Assembly (NCBI RefSeq): GCF_004339095.1
Contig: NZ_SMGQ01000018.1
Location: forward strand, 24,227 to 88,226
Reading direction: 5' to 3'
Length of the DNA stretch: 64,000 nt
Source: Natranaerovirga hydrolytica
GTDB taxonomy: Bacteria > Bacillota > Clostridia > Lachnospirales > DSM-24629
Made by a program: the position numbers and the translations under genes. Position 1 is the first letter of the stretch. Every line of letters begins with the position of its first letter. This document shows, piece by piece, positions 5,643 through 13,560 of this stretch. Below the pieces are notes generated by a model. That model was not told where the DNA came from, searched no databases, and saw nothing but the letters and a program-made list of their open reading frames with translations.

Positions 5643-7025
5643 ATGAATGATATTGATTTTAACCAACCCCAAAAGGTATTTTTTATTGGCATTGGTGGAA
5701 TAAGTATGAGTGGTCTAGCAGAAATTTTGAAACATAACAACTTTATTGTTTATGGTTCAGATATTAAAAGTTCCAATATTACAGATAAATTAGAGTCTTT
5801 AGGCGTTAAAGTATTTATTGGACATAATGCTACGAATATTACAGATGATCTGGATTTGGTTATACATACTGCTGCTATAAAACCGGATAATCCTGAATAT
5901 CAAGAAGCTCTAAAAAAAGAAATCCCTTTAATTGATAGGGCTCAATTATTAAGTACGATTATGGACAATTACAAATATTCTCTTGCTGTATCTGGCACAC
6001 ATGGAAAAACCACAACAACTTCTATGATTTCTCATATCCTGTTAGAAGGAGAAAAAGATCCTACCATTTCTGTTGGAGGCATTCTGAATGTAATCAAAGG
6101 TAATATTCGCGTTGGCGAGTCTGATTTTTTTGTTACAGAGGCCTGTGAATATTATAATAGTTTTTTAAAGTTAAATCCTTATATGGGTATTGTTTTAAAT
6201 ATGGAAGAAGACCATTTAGACTTTTTTGAAGATATAAAAGCCATAAGTGACTCTTTTAACCAGTTTGCCAAAAAAATACCTACCGATGGTTTTTTAATTG
6301 TTAATGGCGATATTGAATTGTACAATGATCTGGTTAAAGATGTACCATGTCATATTCTTACCTTCGGTTCAAATAACACACAATATGATTATTGTGCTAA
6401 CAATATCACTTTTAATTCTATGGCTCAAGGCAGCTTTGATTTGTATATTAAGGGGGATAAGGTCACGACTATCCAACTAGAAGTTACTGGAATGCACAAT
6501 GTTTATAATGCATTGGCCGCAATCGCCTCTACTTGTGAATTAGGAATGACTCTAGACGTTATTCAAAAAGGTTTATCTACTTTTGAAGGCACACAAAGAC
6601 GTTTTGAATACAAAGGCAATGTAGCTGGCATTACCATCATTGACGATTATGCTCACCATCCTACAGAAATTTCTGCAACATTATCTGCTGCTAAAAATTA
6701 TCCACACAATAATATATGGTGCGTTTTTCAACCTCATACTTATACGAGAACAAAAGCCTTTTTAAAAGATTTTGCTATCTCTTTAAGTTTAGCCGATAAA
6801 GTTATTGTCACAGATATTTATGCTGCACGAGAAATAAACCATTGTGATATTCATTCTAAAGATTTATTAAATGAATTAGAAAAATTAGGAAAAGAATCCT
6901 ATTATATATCATCATTTGATGAAATAGAAACTTTTTTATTACAAAATTGTGTAAATAAGGACTTGTTAATAACTATGGGGGCAGGAAATGTTAATATTAT
7001 TGGAGAAGAGTTACTAGGAGAATAG
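5643..7025 (+). CDS. murC: UDP-N-acetylmuramate--L-alanine ligase MurC
   Basis: A 460-aa Mur ligase that adds L-Ala to UDP-MurNAc in the cytoplasm, the first peptide step of peptidoglycan synthesis. Visible are the N-terminal UDP-binding motif FFIGIGGISMSGLAE, the ATP P-loop SGTHGKTTTTS (about residues 118-128), the EACEYYNSF region, and the C-terminal DDYAHHPTEI and HTYTRTKAF motifs. The start was moved from GTG 5631, which overlaps AAGGAG, to ATG 5643. It is divergent from purR and followed by a long DnaA-box region, not by other cell-wall genes. Confidence 0.95.
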   Translation: MNDIDFNQPQKVFFIGIGGISMSGLAEILKHNNFIVYGSDIKSSNITDKLESLGVKVFIGHNATNITDDLDLVIHTAAIKPDNPEYQEALKKEIPLIDRAQLLSTIMDNYKYSLAVSGTHGKTTTTSMISHILLEGEKDPTISVGGILNVIKGNIRVGESDFFVTEACEYYNSFLKLNPYMGIVLNMEEDHLDFFEDIKAISDSFNQFAKKIPTDGFLIVNGDIELYNDLVKDVPCHILTFGSNNTQYDYCANNITFNSMAQGSFDLYIKGDKVTTIQLEVTGMHNVYNALAAIASTCELGMTLDVIQKGLSTFEGTQRRFEYKGNVAGITIIDDYAHHPTEISATLSAAKNYPHNNIWCVFQPHTYTRTKAFLKDFAISLSLADKVIVTDIYAAREINHCDIHSKDLLNELEKLGKESYYISSFDEIETFLLQNCVNKDLLITMGAGNVNIIGEELLGE

Positions 7026-7219
7026 ATATCCACATTATCCACAATGTTATTAACATTTTCTTACCCATTCCCATGTGAATACTTTAGTTTACATAAACTC
7101 ATACTTTTTTTCTGAACTAATTTTTAAAAATTAGTTTTCATAATGGTTTTTAAGCATTAAAATTATTTTTTACTACTTATGTGTACTACTTATCCACATT
7201 ATCCACAATGTTATTAACA
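7026..7219 (+). promoter_or_regulatory. DnaA-box cluster with duplicated 30-bp unit
   Basis: A 30-bp unit occurs twice without mismatch, at 7027-7056 and 7191-7220. Each copy carries abutting DnaA boxes: ATATCCACA (7026-7034, one mismatch) plus TTATCCACA (7035-7043), and TTATCCACA at 7190-7198 and 7199-7207. Each pair is followed by the palindrome TGTTA-T-TAACA. Three boxes are perfect matches to TTATNCACA. The surrounding DNA is very AT-rich, and a fifth box (7780-7788) lies inside the next gene. Confidence 0.75.
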
Positions 7220-7357
7220 TATTTTTTTCAACACCATTTATTTTATTTTGACAACAACTGCCTTTTCTGAGGTTTGAAATTGGTATTAATATAAACTTTT
7301 TTGTAGATTTTTAAGCATTAATTTTATTTCTATGACATTCTCAACCCTTTTAATTTA

Positions 7358-7366
7358 TGTTATAAT
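7358..7366 (+). promoter_or_regulatory. Extended -10 promoter for dnaD-dnaC
   Basis: TGTTATAAT at 7358-7366 is an extended -10. The -35 (TTCTCA, 7338-7343, 17-nt spacer) is weak. Transcription would start near 7373, leaving an 86-nt leader with a long hairpin. Confidence 0.6.
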
Positions 7367-7396
7367 TAAATAAAATTACTTTTAAATTCTATTTAT

Positions 7397-7440
7397 AAAA
7401 TAGAAAGTCTAATACACTTTGGGGTTAGATTTTCTATTTT
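7397..7440 (+). promoter_or_regulatory. 16-bp leader hairpin before dnaD
   Basis: Arms AAAATAGAAAGTCTAA (7397-7412) and TTAGATTTTCTATTTT (7425-7440) pair over 16 bp with one G-U pair and a 12-nt loop. The right arm ends in a T-run, so it could act as a terminator/attenuator. The Shine-Dalgarno AAGGAG (7445-7450) follows at once. Its stem resembles that of leader element copy A, but it lacks the conserved loop. Confidence 0.5.
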
Positions 7441-7458
7441 TATTAAGGAGTATGTATT

Positions 7459-8520
7459 ATGGATACTATAAAACTATCTTTACAACAAAATCATTCACAC
7501 ACTAATGTTTCCAATGTGTTTATTGATAAGTATATGTCCTCTGCAAATGGGGACTTTATAAAAGTCTATTTGTATTTATTACGTCATACTTCTAGTCCTC
7601 ATAACATTACTTTATCACAAATTGCTGATTCTCTTAATCTTACTGAATCCGATGTAGTAAGAGCACTCAGATACTGGAATGATTATAATATCTTGAATAT
7701 AACAGAAGATGGTCAAGTTATATCTTCTATTGAACTTATGGATCCTCAAAAAACATCTGCTAATACAGATGAAAAAAGTTTATCCACAACACCACAAGAG
7801 CTCTTTGTTGTTAATGCCATAGATTTTAGCTCAAAACCCATTTACAAACCCTCAGAACTGAAAAAGCTAACCCATAATAAAGAAATCACTCAACTCATTT
7901 ACGTTACGCAACGGTACTTAGGAAAAATGTTGACTCAATCAGAGCTTTCTACTCTTATTTCTTTATATGATTGGCTCAAGTTACCTATTGATGTAATCGA
8001 GTTTTTAATTGAATACTGTGTCAATAATAACCATCGATCTTTAAGATATATTGAAAAAGTTGCTATTAACTGGGTAGAACAAGGTGTTGATACCTTAGAA
8101 AAAGCAAGGGGACATATAAAAGTTTTTAATAAAGAGTACTTTGCTATAATGAAAGCCTTTGGACTCAGTAATAGAAACCCAGGAGTAACTGAAGTGAATT
8201 ATATGAGAAAATGGTTAAAAGAATATACTTTTGATATCAATATTGTTTTAGAAGCTTGTAATAGAACCATACAAAAGATACATCAACCAAGCTTTGAATA
8301 TACGGATTCTATCTTAGAATCTTGGGTAAAAAATAAAGTTCGTACTTTTGATGATATAAAAAAATCAGATTCTATGCATTCAAAGTCAAAAAACAAATCC
8401 AATGCACCCAAATCCGGTCAAAGCAAATTTGTTAATTACGAACAACGGGATTATAATTTTGATGAATTAGAACAAAAAGCTAGAAATCGTCTTATGAAAA
8501 AAGCTGGTGAAAGTAGGTAA
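7459..8520 (+). CDS. DnaD-domain replication initiation/primosome protein
   Basis: A 353-aa protein with an N-terminal winged-helix part (YLYLLRHTSSPHNITLSQIADSLNLTESDVVRALRYW, about residues 38-74) and a C-terminal DnaD/DnaB_2 domain (about 230-310) that ends in the characteristic YxxxIxxxW motif (YTDSILESW). In Firmicutes such proteins bring the helicase loader to origins and stalled forks. It is followed 4 nt later by the DnaC/DnaI-like loader, supporting joint action. A DnaA box lies inside its coding sequence, and a DnaA-box cluster precedes its promoter. Confidence 0.9.
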   Translation: MDTIKLSLQQNHSHTNVSNVFIDKYMSSANGDFIKVYLYLLRHTSSPHNITLSQIADSLNLTESDVVRALRYWNDYNILNITEDGQVISSIELMDPQKTSANTDEKSLSTTPQELFVVNAIDFSSKPIYKPSELKKLTHNKEITQLIYVTQRYLGKMLTQSELSTLISLYDWLKLPIDVIEFLIEYCVNNNHRSLRYIEKVAINWVEQGVDTLEKARGHIKVFNKEYFAIMKAFGLSNRNPGVTEVNYMRKWLKEYTFDINIVLEACNRTIQKIHQPSFEYTDSILESWVKNKVRTFDDIKKSDSMHSKSKNKSNAPKSGQSKFVNYEQRDYNFDELEQKARNRLMKKAGESR

Positions 8521-8524
8521 TATA

Positions 8525-9517
8525 ATGAATTTACAAACCAATCATTACAAAAAGATCATGCGTCAATATGAAGAAAAACAATTAAAAAACCAACATAAGT
8601 TTAATCAGAAAAAAGAAAAAGTTTATAGGGCTATTCCTGAAATCAAAAAAATAGATGAAGCCATTAGTCAGACCAGCATTGCTATTGCAAAGGTGCTTAT
8701 AAATGAAAACCTTGATCCACAGGTCGAAATGGCTCGTTTAAAAGAAAAGAATTTAGAGTTGTCTATGAAGAAAATCGAATTGCTTCATACCAATGGGTTA
8801 CCAAAAGATTATTTGCAAAAAACTTATGAATGTCACAAGTGCAGGGATACCGGTTTTATTAAAGATCAAAAATGCAGTTGTTTCAAACAAGCTATTATTG
8901 ACCTGGCCTATGAGCAATCCAATATAAAAAATATTTTAGAATATGAAAATTTTAATACTTTTTCTTTTGATTATTACTCAAATGAGATTGATAAAGAGAA
9001 CAATCTCTCTCCTTATGATAACATAAAGAGTATTTATAATTACTGCACTAACTTTGTTAGCCAGTTTGGAAAAGAATTTTCTAATATTATTTTTTATGGG
9101 AATGCTGGTGTGGGTAAAACTTTTTTAAGCAATTGTATCGCCAAGTCAATTTTAGATAAAGGGTTTAATGTTATTTATTTATCTGCCTTTCAAATTTTTG
9201 AGATTTTTGAAAGAAGTAAATTTAGAAAAGATGATGCTGCCTATTATGATGATATGTCAGAGAATATTTTATCTTGCGATTTGCTCATCGTAGACGATTT
9301 AGGAACGGAATTTAGCACGTCTTTTACTAATGCTCAGTTGTTTAATTGTTTAAACACAAGATTGATTAATGAAAAGCCCACTATTATATCTACTAATCTT
9401 AAACCTTCTGACTGGTCTAACCAATATTCTAATAGAATTGTATCAAGAATCTTTGGTAATTATGAGCCTTTAAAAGTATTTGGAGAGGACATTCGTATAA
9501 AAAAAGCTTTTAATTAA
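8525..9517 (+). CDS. DnaC/DnaI-like replicative helicase loader (AAA+ ATPase)
   Basis: A 330-aa protein with an N-terminal helical region, a zinc-finger-like CHKCRDTGFIKDQKCSC (two Cys pairs, about residues 101-117) as in DnaI, and an AAA+ domain: Walker A GNAGVGKT (about 194-201), Walker B LLIVDDLG, sensor TIISTN, and an Arg-containing C-terminal block SRIFGNYEPL. It loads the replicative DNA helicase. The open frame begins at an upstream GTG inside dnaD; ATG 8525, 4 nt after the dnaD stop, is the likely start, although its AGGTAA Shine-Dalgarno is weak. It is probably translationally coupled to dnaD. Confidence 0.92.
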   Translation: MNLQTNHYKKIMRQYEEKQLKNQHKFNQKKEKVYRAIPEIKKIDEAISQTSIAIAKVLINENLDPQVEMARLKEKNLELSMKKIELLHTNGLPKDYLQKTYECHKCRDTGFIKDQKCSCFKQAIIDLAYEQSNIKNILEYENFNTFSFDYYSNEIDKENNLSPYDNIKSIYNYCTNFVSQFGKEFSNIIFYGNAGVGKTFLSNCIAKSILDKGFNVIYLSAFQIFEIFERSKFRKDDAAYYDDMSENILSCDLLIVDDLGTEFSTSFTNAQLFNCLNTRLINEKPTIISTNLKPSDWSNQYSNRIVSRIFGNYEPLKVFGEDIRIKKAFN

Positions 9518-9546
9518 TGCTATAAAATGATACAATATATTGTGTT

Positions 9547-9620
9547 GCATACTTAGCTCAACTGGATAGAGCATCTGACTTCGGATCAGAGGGTTGTGGG
9601 TTCAAGTCCTACAGTATGCG
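9547..9620 (+). tRNA. tRNA-Arg (anticodon TCG)
   Basis: A full cloverleaf: acceptor GCATACT/AGTATGC, D-stem GCTC/GAGC, anticodon stem TCTGA/TCAGA with loop CTTCGGA (anticodon TCG, reading CGA and probably other CGN codons), 5-nt variable loop, and T-stem GTGGG/CCTAC with TTCAAGT. CCA is not encoded. A TGATACAAT extended -10 lies just upstream (9528-9536), so it can be transcribed separately from dnaC. Confidence 0.93.
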
Positions 9621-9622
9621 TC

Positions 9623-9659
9623 AAAAGGGATAACTTTATAACATAAAGTTATCCCTTTT
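9623..9659. terminator. Bidirectional terminator (tRNA-Arg / yhaN-like gene)
   Basis: Perfect 17-bp arms AAAAGGGATAACTTTAT and ATAAAGTTATCCCTTTT around a 3-nt loop, with A-run and T-run flanks. It serves the tRNA on the plus strand and the converging gene ending at 9661. Confidence 0.9.
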
Positions 9660-9660
9660 T

Positions 9661-12393
9661 TTAACGGTCCAAGTGAATGTAATGGGTATCAATATTATTT
9701 TTTTCTAATATTTCTTTTTCTCTCTTTTGGCAAGTAAACAATATAACTTGTTTTTTTTCATTGTCAATCCATTTTAAGACACTATTTATTCTTTTATCAT
9801 CATATTGAATAAAGGCATCATCTAATAGTATTGGATAGTGAACTGCTTTGTTTAACAAACTCAATACACCTAATCTTAATGCCAAATACATTTGATCTAT
9901 GGTTCCATTGCTTAATTGATGAATAGCAATCATCTTTCTAATATTTTTATCTTCAACAAATATTTCCATTTTATCTGTTATTTTTACTTTTTCATATTTA
10001 TTATTGGTAATGGATCGAATGAAATAATTGGCTTGTTCGTTTAATATGGGCGCAAAATCATTTTGTATCTCTTTAGAAATAGTGGTTAACGTCTTCTTTG
10101 CTAATGCTATGGCCTTTAATTCATTTTCCAATTGATTTTTTTTATTGAGTTCATTATCTAATTCAGTTTTAATGGCACCAATAGATCTTAGATTCTTTTT
10201 TCTTTCATTAATTTCTGCGTCTATAGCAGCATACTCTTTAGACGTTATTTCTAATACCTTTTGAATTTCTTTCATTCTGCTTTCTAATGTTTCAATATCC
10301 ATCTGTATGTCATCAAAGGCTTCTGTTATAGATATCTCTTTTTTTAATGTTTCTAATGTATGTTCTTGAAGCACTTCTTTTAAGATTTCATCTTTACTTT
10401 CTTTCTTTGATTGTAATGCATTTCTTTTCTTTTTCTTTTCAATTCCATCTTTAATATCTTCTATAGAATCAAAGGAATACTTTTCTAAAATACTATTTGT
10501 TTTCTTTTTTAAAACCTCTACATTTTTTTCTAATGCTTCTTGTTTTGATTCATTATTTGATATGGATTGGTTAATAAAATCTATTTCGTTTATTTTTTCT
10601 TTGCTCTTTTTTCCCGCAAAAATGATTTTATCTATAATCTCTTCATTGATCTCCATCTTTTTCCATCCAATGGCCTTCATAAGATTGATCATCTGATTGT
10701 AATTTTTATGTTTTTGATTTTGTAGCCTTTCTAACTCAATTTCTTGTTCTTCTAGATCTTTTTTCAAGTCTTCTATATTATTTTTTGTTCGCTGTGATGT
10801 TTCTTTTAAGACTTGTAATTCAATATTGTCATTTACTTCATAGTGGTGCAGTATTTCTCTTTGTTTAGATGCATTGCTATTTAATTTTTCTTGAAGTTGT
10901 TCTATGGTATTTTTTATATTTTTTTGATTGGCTTGTTCTAACTGTTCAGACGAACTTTCCTGTTTAACAAGGTAGAAAAACGACACTGCTAATATGGCTA
11001 ATACAATATTGATCCATATGCCACCCAAAGACATTATAAATACTGGAATATTGGCTAATAACCCCAGTCCAGTTAGACTGGAAAAAATGTATTGACGCTT
11101 TTTATGATTGGATTCTTTGTTAACTGTGGCGTTGTATTGCGCTTCATAGTTGTTTAATTCACTAATCAAACTCATATTTTCATCTTCTAGACTGTCATAA
11201 TAATAACATTGTTCTATTAAATCATCTGTAGTAGATTCTTTGTTATCTTTTATTTTTTGTAAAATGGTTTTCATTTTATTCTTCAAGTGATTTTCTCTGT
11301 ATTCATAGTCTACATAAGTGTTATATGTATAAGGTAATGAATCTATTTCTGACAATCTTTGCTTTGTTAAATTTTCTAATTCTAGTTGATTGATTGCCTC
11401 TTCTAGTCTCTGGATTTTTGATAAATTTTCTATTTTTTCTTTTTTCAACGTCTCTATTTGATGTTCTAAATGCTTGATTCGCTCCACTGTTTCCATGCTT
11501 TCATTTAATAAGTTTATGTCAATGGATTCGTATGGGTTTAAGTCAAAGAGTTCCCTATCTATGGATTGAAGCTCTTCTTGTAATTTGATTGCCTTTGTAT
11601 ATTTATTTTTTAATTCTTTTTGTCTTAATTGCTCTTTATATTTTTCTAATGTTATTTTTTCTTCTGTTAAACCTTCAATTTTTTCTTCTATATGATTTAA
11701 TGTATCTTTTTTATTTAACAAGTCTTCGTAGACATTTTTTGTGTTTTTTAATTCATCTTCTAAAGCTTCAACTTTTGTAGTGACTTTTCCCAATGGGGAA
11801 CTTGATCTTTTATACGTACCAATTGCATCACTTTTTTGTTCTAATTTTTTTAAAACATTCTCTACAGAAATATCTTGGTCTTTTGCACTGGCTAAATTGG
11901 TTACATAATCTTTTAATTCTGATGCCAATTCACTTTCTGTCTTAGCACCTAATTGTTTCACACTAACGGTATTTTTAAAAGTTGTTTCTGAAATGCCTAG
12001 TAAATGACTTAAATCAGTAAGCTTGGTTACAGAATGATAACCTATTGTATCCGTTATGTCTTCTCCTGTAGTCTCAAGATACACTTTTACTTTATCGTGA
12101 CCTTTTAGAAACTCTCGCTCTATTCTATATATTGTTTCATCGATCTCTAATTGGATATGACCTTCATAACCTTTATGAATATCCCATGGCATATACTGAT
12201 CATAGGCTTGGGTATATATTTTTTTCTTTGCAAAGGGCTTAAAAAAACCGAATAACATCCCTTCTATAAATTGATGTATGGTGGTTTTACCCGCTTCGTT
12301 TTCACCGTAAATAATATTGATGCCATTTTTAAGTATTATTTCTTTATTAGAAATTTTTCCAAATCCTTTAATGTATAATTTATGGATAATCAA
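9661..12393 (-). CDS. YhaN-type Rad50/SbcC-like coiled-coil ATPase with membrane hairpin
   Basis: A 910-aa SMC-like ATPase. N-terminal P-loop IYGENEAGKTT (about residues 28-38); long Lys/Glu-rich coiled coils (about 170-420 and 480-770); C-terminal ABC-like signature QLSNGTIDQMYLALRLG and Walker B PILLDDAF. No CxxC zinc hook was seen at the middle of the coils. Instead there are two closely spaced transmembrane segments (about 440-475). This is the architecture of Bacillus YhaN, the partner of the Mre11-like YhaO encoded just upstream, with which it overlaps by 4 nt (TTGA). The start is TTG after AAGGTG. Probably a membrane-tethered DNA end-processing complex. Confidence 0.85.
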   Translation of the reverse strand: MIIHKLYIKGFGKISNKEIILKNGINIIYGENEAGKTTIHQFIEGMLFGFFKPFAKKKIYTQAYDQYMPWDIHKGYEGHIQLEIDETIYRIEREFLKGHDKVKVYLETTGEDITDTIGYHSVTKLTDLSHLLGISETTFKNTVSVKQLGAKTESELASELKDYVTNLASAKDQDISVENVLKKLEQKSDAIGTYKRSSSPLGKVTTKVEALEDELKNTKNVYEDLLNKKDTLNHIEEKIEGLTEEKITLEKYKEQLRQKELKNKYTKAIKLQEELQSIDRELFDLNPYESIDINLLNESMETVERIKHLEHQIETLKKEKIENLSKIQRLEEAINQLELENLTKQRLSEIDSLPYTYNTYVDYEYRENHLKNKMKTILQKIKDNKESTTDDLIEQCYYYDSLEDENMSLISELNNYEAQYNATVNKESNHKKRQYIFSSLTGLGLLANIPVFIMSLGGIWINIVLAILAVSFFYLVKQESSSEQLEQANQKNIKNTIEQLQEKLNSNASKQREILHHYEVNDNIELQVLKETSQRTKNNIEDLKKDLEEQEIELERLQNQKHKNYNQMINLMKAIGWKKMEINEEIIDKIIFAGKKSKEKINEIDFINQSISNNESKQEALEKNVEVLKKKTNSILEKYSFDSIEDIKDGIEKKKKRNALQSKKESKDEILKEVLQEHTLETLKKEISITEAFDDIQMDIETLESRMKEIQKVLEITSKEYAAIDAEINERKKNLRSIGAIKTELDNELNKKNQLENELKAIALAKKTLTTISKEIQNDFAPILNEQANYFIRSITNNKYEKVKITDKMEIFVEDKNIRKMIAIHQLSNGTIDQMYLALRLGVLSLLNKAVHYPILLDDAFIQYDDKRINSVLKWIDNEKKQVILFTCQKREKEILEKNNIDTHYIHLDR

Positions 12394-13469
12394 AATTTCA
12401 CCTTCTCTTCTAATAGAGCCTCTAAACCATAATACAACGCTTTGTATGCTTCTTCGCTTTGCGTCGCTTCTTCCTTTAAGGCTTCTATATATTTTCCTAT
12501 AATATTATTTTCATTTTCTTTTACCAGGTTGTCTAAATCATAACTTGGTTGTGTATGGTCCACGATTTCTATATAAATATCTTTTAAGAAAAAATATGTT
12601 TCAATGCTTTCTACATCGAATTCTATTAGCGGATCTTTATACCCTATCATTTCAATTCTATATAGATCATCCACATCTTCTACAGCTTGCTCCACTTCAC
12701 CTTTTAAAATTTCATTATTAAAAGTTTCATTTACTGTAATTTTTTTATAAGCGTATTTTCTTTTTGCAAAAGGCATAAATTCTGCCAAGAACTTTTCTTC
12801 TGAGATTTCTCCCTTTATAATGCCGTGTTCACCTGTTTCAGAAAAATCTAAGGGCTCTAAGCTGCCACAGTAAGCTATATTATCCTCTATAAATCGATGC
12901 TTATGAATATGCCCTAAAGCGACATAATCAAATTGCTTGCCTTTAATGGTCTCTATATTAATAGGCAAATACTTTGACTTTAAATTAACATCACCGTGTG
13001 CGATTAATATATTTATTCTTTCTTTGTCTTCTATTGCTACATGATCTAAAATGCCTTCTTCTATATACCTACTGTTCCAACTCATCCCATATATATGGGT
13101 ATTCAATGGCTCTAAGACAACTTTTTCAATACGATTTCCCAGTATATAAACATTTTCACTCCAATCCACCCAACTGTATATTGAACTTTTATGAATGGGA
13201 TCATGGTTGCCTCCAATAATAATAATATGGGTGTCCTTTAACTTGCTAAATCTATAATTTACTTCTTTTAATTCTGATATTTTAATTGAATCATCTTCAA
13301 ATAAATCCCCTGCAATAAGCAGCAGCTGAACTTCTTCTTTTTCTGCAAGATCTAAAACCTTATAAAAAGTTTCTTTTATTTCATTTCTTCTTTTTTTTGC
13401 TATACTTTCTGTACTTGAATGATTCAGATGCTTTCCTAAATGAACATCTCCTATATGTATAAATTTCAC
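12390..13469 (-). CDS. YhaO/SbcD-like (Mre11 family) DNA exonuclease
   Basis: A 359-aa metallophosphoesterase with every metal-ligand motif of the SbcD/Mre11 family: GDVHLGKHL (residues 7-15), AGDLFEDD (about 54-61), GGNHDP (about 87-92), AHGDV (about 157-161) and LGHIHKH (about 184-190). The C-terminal part would bind the ATPase partner. GTG start behind GGAGGGG. It is the first gene of a two-gene operon with the YhaN-like ATPase. A LexA-like box overlies its upstream region, suggesting DNA-damage control. Confidence 0.88.
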   Translation of the reverse strand: MKFIHIGDVHLGKHLNHSSTESIAKKRRNEIKETFYKVLDLAEKEEVQLLLIAGDLFEDDSIKISELKEVNYRFSKLKDTHIIIIGGNHDPIHKSSIYSWVDWSENVYILGNRIEKVVLEPLNTHIYGMSWNSRYIEEGILDHVAIEDKERINILIAHGDVNLKSKYLPINIETIKGKQFDYVALGHIHKHRFIEDNIAYCGSLEPLDFSETGEHGIIKGEISEEKFLAEFMPFAKRKYAYKKITVNETFNNEILKGEVEQAVEDVDDLYRIEMIGYKDPLIEFDVESIETYFFLKDIYIEIVDHTQPSYDLDNLVKENENNIIGKYIEALKEEATQSEEAYKALYYGLEALLEEKVKF

Positions 13470-13490
13470 AACTTACCCCTCCAAACTTAA

Positions 13491-13502
13491 GAACATATAT
13501 TC
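13491..13502. promoter_or_regulatory. LexA-box-like site
   Basis: GAACATATATTC matches the Gram-positive SOS box GAAC-N4-GTTC at 7 of 8 defined positions. It sits inside a larger perfect inverted repeat TTAAGAA-N6-TTCTTAA. It lies 22-33 nt upstream of the exonuclease start, a position where a repressor would act. Confidence 0.4.
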
Positions 13503-13534
13503 TTAATGTCTATTTTATCAAATTTTTAATAAAA

Positions 13535-13560
13535 AGAAAAGCGGTATAAACCACTTTTCT
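13535..13560 (-). terminator. pfkA terminator
   Basis: Arms AGAAAAGTGGT/ACCGCTTTTCT (one G-U pair) followed by TTTTTATT on the minus strand. The hairpin overlaps the pfkA stop codon. Confidence 0.75.

Larger units (their letters stand above)
7026..7458 (+). other. 433-bp murC-dnaD intergenic region
   Basis: No gene seen. Besides the DnaA boxes it has a second duplicated motif, TTTTTAAGCATTAA at about 7148-7161 and 7309-7322, AT-rich tracts that could unwind easily, the dnaD promoter and a leader hairpin. Confidence 0.6.
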
